NCBI GenBank assembly: GCA_021234155.1
Contig: JAJEKV010000044.1
Span: 11,924,803-11,988,802 of the forward strand
DNA from: Isoetes taiwanensis
Taxonomy: Eukaryota; Streptophyta; Lycopodiopsida; Isoetales; Isoetaceae
Direction: 5' to 3'
DNA: 64,000 nt
The translations under genes were made by a program, and so were the position numbers. This document shows positions 56,609-64,000 of this stretch, piece after piece. Numbering within the stretch: position 1 is the first letter of the stretch; each line of letters begins with the position of its first letter. The notes below the pieces were generated by a model. It was given only the letters and a program-made list of their open reading frames with translations, did no database searches and was not told the origin of the DNA.

Positions 56609-57347
56609 ATGGGCTCTTTGCAAGGCATCTATGCCAAGAGCATACAAAAATACCCTTGCTTGTCCATCTTCTCCATGCTTATCATGTTGTTCGTGCTCAG
56701 TTGGGAACTTATCCTCCGCCCTCGCATCCCCATCATCACGACTCAGGTGCATCTTTCATGTTCTTCTCGTTTATTTTTATGTGTCTTCAATGCTCTCTGA
56801 CCTTTTGCCAGAGGCTAGATGTATCTCGATGGAACCTAAGTACCAGCAATGCATCAATGGGAGCTTCTTCAACTGCGCTTCTTACTTTTTCTTCAAAACT
56901 AGATATCCTAGTCCACAATCCTTCCTCCTGTTGGAAAATGCGATTTGAAGATGTTCGAATTAATCTTCTACTACATACGAAGCACTTTAAGTTTCCGCTT
57001 GGATATGGCAATGTATGCTTCTGACTTTTTAAGAGTGTCGTATGATCGCTTAGATAATTTCCTTGCTTCTGCAGGTCTCTCGATTTCGTCAATTACCACA
57101 TACAAGAAAATACATAGCAGTGAATGTGGGTGCATTTGAAAGTCCGTTACTTTATAATGTAGAGTTCATACGACCAAAAGGAAAGCATTTCAATTTATCT
57201 TACGAGGGCAATTTTCATGCCACACCTTATACTTGGTGGTTCTGGGTTCCGTATGACTATTCATATCATTATACATGTACTTTGGGGTGCTCTTTATCGC
57301 AAGAGAACCAATTGATTGTTATGAATAACGTATGTAACTTTTCATGA
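56609..57347 (+). CDS. LEA_2/NHL-like (NDR1/HIN1-like) single-pass membrane protein
   Basis: Three phase-0 exons at GT-AG sites, 56609-56746, 56812-57012 and 57075-57347, give 203 aa. A short cytosolic N-terminus (MGSLQGIYAKSIQKYP) is followed by one membrane helix (CLSIFSMLIMLFVLSWELIL) and the post-membrane RPRIPIITTQ. A beta-rich domain follows: LDVSRWNLSTSN, LLTFSSKLDILVHNPSS, RKYIAVNVGAFESPL, KGKHFNLSYEGNFHAT and YDYSYHYTCTLGCSL. The order helix, RPR, then NxS/HNP-type motif is that of plant LEA_2/NDR1-HIN1-like proteins, linked to membrane and cell-wall stress responses. The length fits (about 200 aa). The middle splice (aat|gtatgc to ttctgcag) is inferred. It shares a promoter with the minus-strand gene. 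Confidence 0.6.
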
Positions 57348-57508
57348 AATGCACCTATTGGTTTTAAGACTAAATTTCTCCATAGCAATTGATTGTAGCA
57401 ATAAACAAGTTTATTATTGCTTTATTAAGGGCGAGAAAATAATATGGGTTAACTAGATTCTGCCCAACATTGTTGGGCTATAAGATAAGATAAGAGGTTT
57501 ATGCACAT
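57348..57508. other. 3' flank
   Basis: Likely 3' UTR of the LEA_2-like gene; AT-rich. Confidence 0.3.
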
Positions 57509-57625
57509 TTGTCCCCTTTTCCCTCCCCCATTTTTTCCTTTATTTTCACCTTTTATATTTTTTCCTTTTCTCTTTTCTTTTTTTCCATCTTTTTTCTCCT
57601 TTACCTTTTTACCCCTTTCCCTAGG
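57509..57625. repeat. Polypyrimidine tract
   Basis: About 115 bases of almost pure C/T (ccctttt...cctttccc). The lysine-rich frame on the other strand is a composition artefact. Confidence 0.85.
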
Positions 57626-58359
<734 letters not shown>

Positions 58360-58436
58360 CCCACAACCAAGCAATGTAGTGTGGTGTGTGGTCACATGTC
58401 CAGTTGGATGGTGCCTAGTGGCGTGACGTTAAAATA

Positions 58437-58490
<54 letters not shown>
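58437..58490. repeat. (CTAT)13 microsatellite
   Basis: Perfect tetranucleotide run, about 54 bp. Confidence 0.97.
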
Positions 58491-59160
58491 CGCGCCAACT
58501 CCAGTTGCTCTACTCTCTGCACTTCTTTCTCTCTTTAGGGCTTTTCTCTCCCTAAGGTTTTGGGGGATTTAACTCGAGGTCAAGACATGATGATCTTGCA
58601 TACTCTAAATGCCCACAGCTAAGGGTACATTCAAACCATAGTATTAAATTACACTAAATTTTAAGTTAATGAATTGTTATGCTAAATTAAGTTTAATTTT
58701 ATGGAGGTTTATGTTATTCAATACATTACAGAATCTGTTAAAACTGGTTTCACATATAATTTGTTACGTTAACTACTAACATAACAAAATCTGTTCAAAA
58801 CTCTTTTGCACAATGGTTTGTTACATTAAATACTAACACAACAGAATTTGTTAACGTTCTTTTCACATTGTACATTGCTGTGCTATCATCCCTTATACTT
58901 GGGCAGCTGTCATCCCATGTCATCACATGCTGACTGCAGCTTGTGCAGCATCTTCTACATCCTTAACAAGTGTTTTTAGAGAGCAATATGTCTCTCACCT
59001 ATAAACGTAGAATCATGTATGCCACAATACATCAAGACAAATAGGAACATCAACATCTAATATGTCATAGTGAACGAGCCATATACTCATATAATCATGC
59101 AAAGCCTGTCTAATGTGAATGGCCATAGACCAACAGTATCTGCAAATGTAATAACGAGGC
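58491..59160. other. AT-rich intergenic with short repeats
   Basis: 'tttgttac(g/a)ttaa(c/a)tactaac' with following 'ataacaaaatctgtt' recurs at about 58760 and 58817, a degenerate 57-bp duplication. No gene. Confidence 0.4.
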
Positions 59161-60694
59161 AAAATCAGTTGTTAATTTTGCAGCAATGACATGTTTTTGC
59201 CAGATGAAGGAACGGAGGCGCCGAAACGGGCCGGGCGATGGCGGCCACAATCTTGGCAGAAATGAGGAGACGGCTCGGCCGCCTCTCGCGCGGGAGAGCG
59301 GTCTTTGTGCAAGAAGTCGGAGGGCAAAAGGGATCTGCGCGATCGATAACAGGGTCGTTCCTATGCGGTACCGGTTTTCCAATCTTTTGTTTCCCCTTTG
59401 AGCTACTAACCGGGAAAGCCTTCTTGCCTTATCTTTCAGCCTTCTAACGATCCGGGGGCTTCGTTTTGCTTGGCAAGGACGGCATACCGGGTTTTCTCAG
59501 ATATTTCAAAGATCTCCACAAGATTTCGGGCCGGAGGCGTGCCTCGTGTTAGTGGTCTGGTTTATGGGGAGGAGCTCTATTAGATACATCTTTTCTTGGT
59601 TACTTCGGTATGCCTACCGAGAAGGTCATACAGGTTTCAGAAAACAATGCAAGCAGAGCTATAGTATTCAAAGCCTAAGGAAGAAGGAGAGCTCGCTAGT
59701 ACAAGAACCTTTGCTTGAAAATTTTTCTAAGGGATCTTTATGGCTAGGCAAAAGGCAGGATGGAAAGATCTGATGCTCTTCTATAGTACTATGGTAAGGA
59801 AGAAGAAGACTCGCTTCATTACTAGTACTAGACTGTAGATTATCTTTGAGCGCATGCCGAATTGGCAAGAACAAGAGCCATTGAATGGAGCAACTCCTCA
59901 CAATCCGTCCGCATTTATTTAAAGATTTTGTGGTAGTTTGTTTAACATGTAGCAGGGCTCGCTCCCCTTTCCCAAAGAAGGGTGGCTTGTGTATGGATAG
60001 TCATGACGACGGGCGATTGAGAGCCAAGGGCTTTAGTGGGCGGAGACCCTAGAAATGTTTCACTCTTGGTTTTGCAGAAGACAAGGCCTCGCATAGCTAG
60101 ATGCATGGGCTTAGCATGATTCGGGATTCTAGCGGTGATGCCCTTGCCGGGTCCGGCTTTGGTGAGAAGAAGGTTGAGTGCTTGCGACACCGGCACTCCC
60201 TATAGTCTTCAAGCTACAAAGATTCCGGCGTGGCCATCACTACATTCGAGGAGCCGCATGCAGGATTCTTAACTCTTGCTTGGTGGCGGATCGCACTTGG
60301 CTGTCCCGCTCTTTTATGGCTCTCTAACTCAAGTCTGGTTTCTCCCTTTATCTTAGGGCCAACATTTTTGAAGCCGTGATGCAACCGGGGCACTGAGGGA
60401 AAGATAAGAGTCGTGCTCCCATAGTATCTGTCCGAGAAGAGGCCGGGTAGCTCTTGTCCAAAAAGGTTGGCCCTTGTTGCATCACTAGGGTCTAGGAACT
60501 TAGTCCTCTGCCCTCAGTGAGTATCCTATGGAGAAGAAGTTGAGAGGGGTGCTAGGAGTACTAGGGCTCGAAAGTGTGGACCGCTATTCATGGATCGAGA
60601 AGTGGTAGCAGCTCCATACTCAACCTGTATGTACATAAAAGTTTTATCATTCAATAAATACGCACTCTTGCCTTCAAAAAAAAAAAAAAAAAAT
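59161..60694 (+). other. GC-richer segment ending in a LINE-type poly(A)
   Basis: From about 59200 the sequence is clearly GC-richer than its flanks. It ends at 60678-60694 in tcttgccttc-poly(A), the same tail as the LINE at 51132. This suggests a plus-strand retroposed segment. However, I find no RT, endonuclease or other domain in any frame, so its origin (LINE 3' part, organelle-derived DNA or unknown repeat) is open. Confidence 0.4.
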
Positions 60695-61452
60695 TTTGCA
60701 GCAAAAGAATGCAATGATGGTATTCGTTGGTCCTTTAGCAAAGAATACTATATGCACCGCTTTGCTTGATATCAACCTACATCATAACTTTGCAACTATG
60801 AGGTTAATGCTAATTGTGTACTATGTCCAATGGTGACTTGGATCATATTACAACCTTCGTCAGTCTGTTACTAACTCAATGCATAGTATTCCAGCTTCTT
60901 GATTTTCAGATTGCTTCTTGGTTTAAGATCCAAATGCAGAGGCATACTTACCATGCCTATGGACGTAGATCCGACGACGTTAATCGATAAATATGTACTT
61001 GGCAAATGCAAGATCAAGGAAGTATTGAATCTTATGATCTTAAAATTGGTTTTTATTCGTGGACAAGGTAATCGAACCTTATGATCCTAGAAAATTTTTC
61101 TAATTGTTCTCAAGCATTAAACGAACCAAAACCATCCATCAATTTGATATATATGGGATCTTTTGTACAGAAGATGGCTTGATAATTAAAAGGAATGGCT
61201 CCAGAATACATATTTTCTCCTAGATCTTAAAAATAGGTAACTAAAAAGGATTATGTCAAACCATAGGCTGAAGACAAATACTTGCATTAGCTTTTGAGTC
61301 TTAAGGTAAGTTCAAGAACAAATACTTCCAAGTTCAAAAAAGGAAGTCAGATAGAGAGCAAAAGGTACAATCAACACTAAATGTTGTCATCAGCTTACTT
61401 AGAATAGTGAATGTGATCTACACCTCCAAGCTCTCCAGGCAAAGTTAATGAA
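60695..61452. other. Intergenic, nothing firm
   Basis: A frame at 60899-61084 follows a ttttcag acceptor-like site but shows no known domain. AT-rich otherwise. Confidence 0.3.
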
Positions 61453-61621
61453 TGCCATCTTTCATACGCTACGCCATGGCTCATATAACCATTGTTGCAA
61501 TAACAAATGGTGGGAAAGTAGACATTGAACAAGTACCATACTAATAGATTGTTAAATATATGATAATGGGCACACTATGGAGTAGAGCATAGGAGTTCTT
61601 GGGTTTGATACTGGTCCATCC
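61453..61621. repeat. Direct repeat, left copy (about 168 bp)
   Basis: gccatctttcatacgctac ... gggtttgatactggtccatc pairs with 61926-62092 at roughly 80 percent identity. Confidence 0.8.
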
Positions 61622-61675
61622 TCAGACCTTTCATACCTTCGTAACTTTTATCGATTTGATATCACAAGCAACTCC

Positions 61676-61920
61676 ATGGCAGTGAAGGATGGCGAGGATT
61701 TTGATGCTCTTTTAAAGTTCAAGAATGGAGTTTATGATAGAAACGAAATATTGTGGAACTGGAATGCAAGTAATAGAAGTTTAATATGTGCAATTGGACG
61801 GAAATAACTTGCCATTCATCCTCCAGATGTGTCCAAACTATATCGTTAGATTTCGAGAATTATTATCTTTATGGAGAACTTGGTTCTGAGTTACGCAAAC
61901 GCAAAGGTCTGGAGGTCTGA
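61676..61920 (+). pseudogene. LRR receptor-like kinase N-terminal fragment
   Basis: From ATG 61676 the frame reads MAVKDGEDFDALLKFKNGVY then DRNEILWNWNASN, the LRRNT_2 cap of plant leucine-rich-repeat receptor kinases. After a one-base shift near 61790 it continues NWTEITCHSSSRCVQTISLD then YYLYGELGSELRK, the paired-Cys cap and the first LRR. It stops at 61918. No LRR array, membrane segment or kinase follows. This is a short broken copy lying between two direct repeats. Confidence 0.65.
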
Positions 61921-61925
61921 ACTAT

Positions 61926-62092
61926 GCCATCTTTCATAGGCTACTGCTCATGGACTGCCAACTATTGCAACAACAAATGGTGGCTCAGTAGACATTGAAT
62001 GTGTACCATTACCAACCTTTAACAGATTGTTAATTAATGGGCACACTATAGAGTAGAACGCAGAAGTTCCTGGGTTTGATACTGGTCCATTC
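61926..62092. repeat. Direct repeat, right copy
   Basis: gccatctttcataggctac ... gggtttgatactggtccatt, the partner of 61453-61621, separated from it by the LRR fragment. Confidence 0.8.
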
Positions 62093-63168
62093 CCAGTTTC
62101 TAACAGTTCCAAAACTCACATACATGAATTTCATGGTTTCTACATTTTCATGACCATAAAGCACTACAAGTAGTACTGAATGAAAACGCACAGAATTTAC
62201 AAATAATACTGAACAAAAAAGCAAAGAAAGTAGAATAAAACAGCACAGAAAAAATTAGGATGATAGGAAAGAAATATCTACCGAGAGTTTAGCAACGCCA
62301 GCTTTGTTGGCTGGTTAGCATTCGAAATGACGCCACAAATGACCTCGACCGCCACGTTTATCGACGTTCTATCGGCGGCCTCGACCGCCTCGCTTCTAAA
62401 CTCCGGCCTCGCTCGTCAGGACGGTCGCGACCTCGACTTGTTTGACAAACCTAAATTTTGGGGGCACAATAAATTTCCGTCATGAAATTGTAGGGTTGTC
62501 AACACATTGTTAACAATTAACAAAACAATAATGAATGTGGAAGGGGGTTAAATCTTGAGTTTAACTTTTAACAAGTTGTTATAAGTTAACCCCTTCTCGC
62601 TTTTAACTATTTCCTTAACAAAAATCATATGCATTGCTAGTTAAGTTAAATTTTTTTAACATAACAATTTTAACCCTTTAGTGTGTAGGTATCCTAATAC
62701 CAACAAGAACCTTGCAAAACAGATAAGATGCCTTAGGGAGGCTAGTAAGACCATTGTGAGTCCCAAAATTTAATTCCGGGCTTCTATTACACGCCACCCT
62801 GCTAGATTTAGCTCAGTCCAATATAATTCGATTCACATTGTGTTCTAGAAGCAATATTCAGGGTGTTATTGCTTCATTACTAGAATCCAATATTTATTCA
62901 GGGTAATCTTCTATGGAGACATGCTATAGTACACTTGGATCCGACGAACTTCATACTGTAGCAAAAAGCAATATTTTGGAATGGGAATAATTTATTTTGA
63001 TTTGTTTTATGCAATGATATGATGACACTTTGTCCCCTAATCTGATTGTGGGCTTAATGCCCCCACCGAAGAAAATGAAAGCTTCAGATGAAGCTACAAG
63101 TGGCCTGCATCCAATTTTTTATGTTAAGAGTACTATAGGAGTAGTGAAATATCTTCTGAGATTTTGCA
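62093..63168. other. Intergenic
   Basis: A short GC-rich patch with repeated 'cctcgaccgcc' and 'ctcgc' lies at 62340-62450. An AT-rich stretch with repeated 'gttaa(c)' and 'aacaa' motifs (62490-62690) can fold back weakly. No gene. Confidence 0.35.
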
Positions 63169-63378
63169 GAAAATGAAGCATAGAGAACCTTTTAATGCTA
63201 GAAGTGACAAGGAGGTGCTTGAACCAGAAAAGGTATGCATCAACATAAGAAGACACAAACTTCTTCTTATCGATAGTTTCTAATTAAGTTCAAATTTCAT
63301 CCACCTTCTGATGTGATACAGTATTTCAATGACCAGCCCAAGGAATACAAGCAACTCTCTCTTATTGGATATTTTTAA
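63169..63378 (+). other. Two possible exons of an unrecognised gene
   Basis: 63169-63231 is bounded by ttttgcag and aaaag|gtatgc and encodes MKHREPFNARSDKEVLEPEK. A second piece after gatacag (63322-63378) encodes YFNDQPKEYKQLSLIGYF then stops. The second piece loosely resembles a SIN3-type PAH helix (F-x-D-x-P-x-x-Y). Too short to call. Confidence 0.2.
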
Positions 63379-63549
63379 CATAAAAGTTGTTGAACTTTGT
63401 CTAGCCATGAATTACAAATGAGAAATATCCAAAGAAGGATACGTGTTGGATTAATTTAAAAAGCTTTACTAATGATTGTAAAGACATTAAGATCTCTAAC
63501 AAATTTAAGGCTATCTCTAAATGAATTGAGGTGAAAGACCTCAACTAGA

Positions 63550-64000
63550 ATCAACAACTGGCTGGGCAGTGCAGGTCATCTACCTTGTAGATAGGGACAA
63601 CTCTGTTAGTGGTCCAATTGGAAGGAGGGACATTCTGTAACGCCGGTACTATGGACGCCCCGCCTACTTGAGCAACTCCGCTCGCATGCTATCCAGTGTC
63701 CGGGCGCTTTCCCATTGAAAAAACCGCATGCGTACGACCACAACCGCCTCTATGATTTCTCGTGCCAGCCTTCCTCAAGGGAGTAATGTTGCTCTTGCAC
63801 TCGCGGATCATAGAGATACTGCAACTAATGCTTCCACTGCTCGGAAGTGATGTTCTCTGTAGGCTATACTGGCTTTCTGAGCACCCTTCCTTTGATGTCA
63901 TGTAATGTACTTGGCTTTCTTAGCTTTAAGAAAAGCACGAGTATGATCTATGACCGAAGAGCCAAAGATTTGTGTTTGTTGCACTCAAAGATCAAACCAC
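63550..64000 (-). pseudogene. LINE ORF2 fragment, runs off the window
   Basis: Matches 44620-45090 in order and wording: 'gtagataggaacaac / gtagatagggacaac', 'gttagtggtcca', 'gagcaactc', 'agaagtgatgtt...tgtaggct' and 'ctgagcacccttc'. It is therefore the region around the start of the RT of the same LINE family. Only a piece is inside the window. Stops are frequent. Confidence 0.7.

Noticed and set aside
62340-62450. GC-rich patch as a CpG-island promoter
   Set aside because: Only about 110 bp, no gene model starts nearby, and it looks like a short decayed repeat.

Overview
The window is nuclear DNA of a land plant. Intron-containing genes with GT-AG junctions, P-class PPR proteins, Ty1/copia elements primed by initiator-Met tRNA, hAT remnants and long microsatellites all point that way. 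The LINE reverse-transcriptase tails (C-x2-C ... E-D-E-x-H type) are unlike the usual angiosperm L1 tail. This makes a fern, lycophyte or other non-flowering plant plausible, but that is a loose inference. Most of the 64 kb is transposon debris; only four gene models look intact.

Layout. 1-5.1 kb: a decayed PPR fragment, then a copy of a low-coding LTR-element internal region carrying a 443-bp LINE insertion. 5.1-7.2 kb: a copia 3' end with LTR and two exons of an F2KP (6-phosphofructo-2-kinase/fructose-2,6-bisphosphatase) gene whose middle exons are missing. 7.7-15.0 kb: a minus-strand copia split by a complete but decayed plus-strand copia (8931-13548, TSD GATGT). 15.1-16.7 kb: a hAT transposase relic beside a cluster of TTTCGC/GCGAAA palindromes. 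18.0-21.0 kb: a tandem array of an internally deleted LTR element. 22.2-26.5 kb: a full-length copia with LTRs, PBS, PPT and TSD GATGG, whose polyprotein starts at the protease and has no gag. 28.5-33.9 kb: another full-length copia on the minus strand (TSD GGAGA). 35.2-36.0 kb: a LINE tail. 37.3-39.8 kb: a five-exon phosphoglycerate-mutase-like gene. 40.4-45.6 kb: LINE ORF1-like and LINE ORF2 relics. 47.0-49.5 kb: an intronless 838-aa P-class PPR gene followed by a decayed copy of its own 3' end. 51-55 kb: a LINE tail, a foldback element and tandem repeats. 55.9-57.3 kb: a head-to-head gene pair, consisting of an unrecognised 126-aa probably plastid protein and a 203-aa LEA_2/NHL-like membrane protein, 112 bp apart. 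57.5-64 kb: microsatellites, an LRR receptor-kinase N-terminal fragment between long direct repeats, and a second LINE relic.

The intact genes do not form a pathway. The most unusual pattern is that duplicated repeats differ almost only at CAG/CTG sites (CAG or CTG becoming CG, or CTG becoming CCG). This looks like a methylation-linked consensus-error signature, and it may explain some apparent frameshifts. I did not find a convincing new multi-gene system. The best biological leads are the gag-less copia, the tandem LTR array, the phosphoglycerate-mutase-like pseudoenzyme and the bidirectional gene pair.
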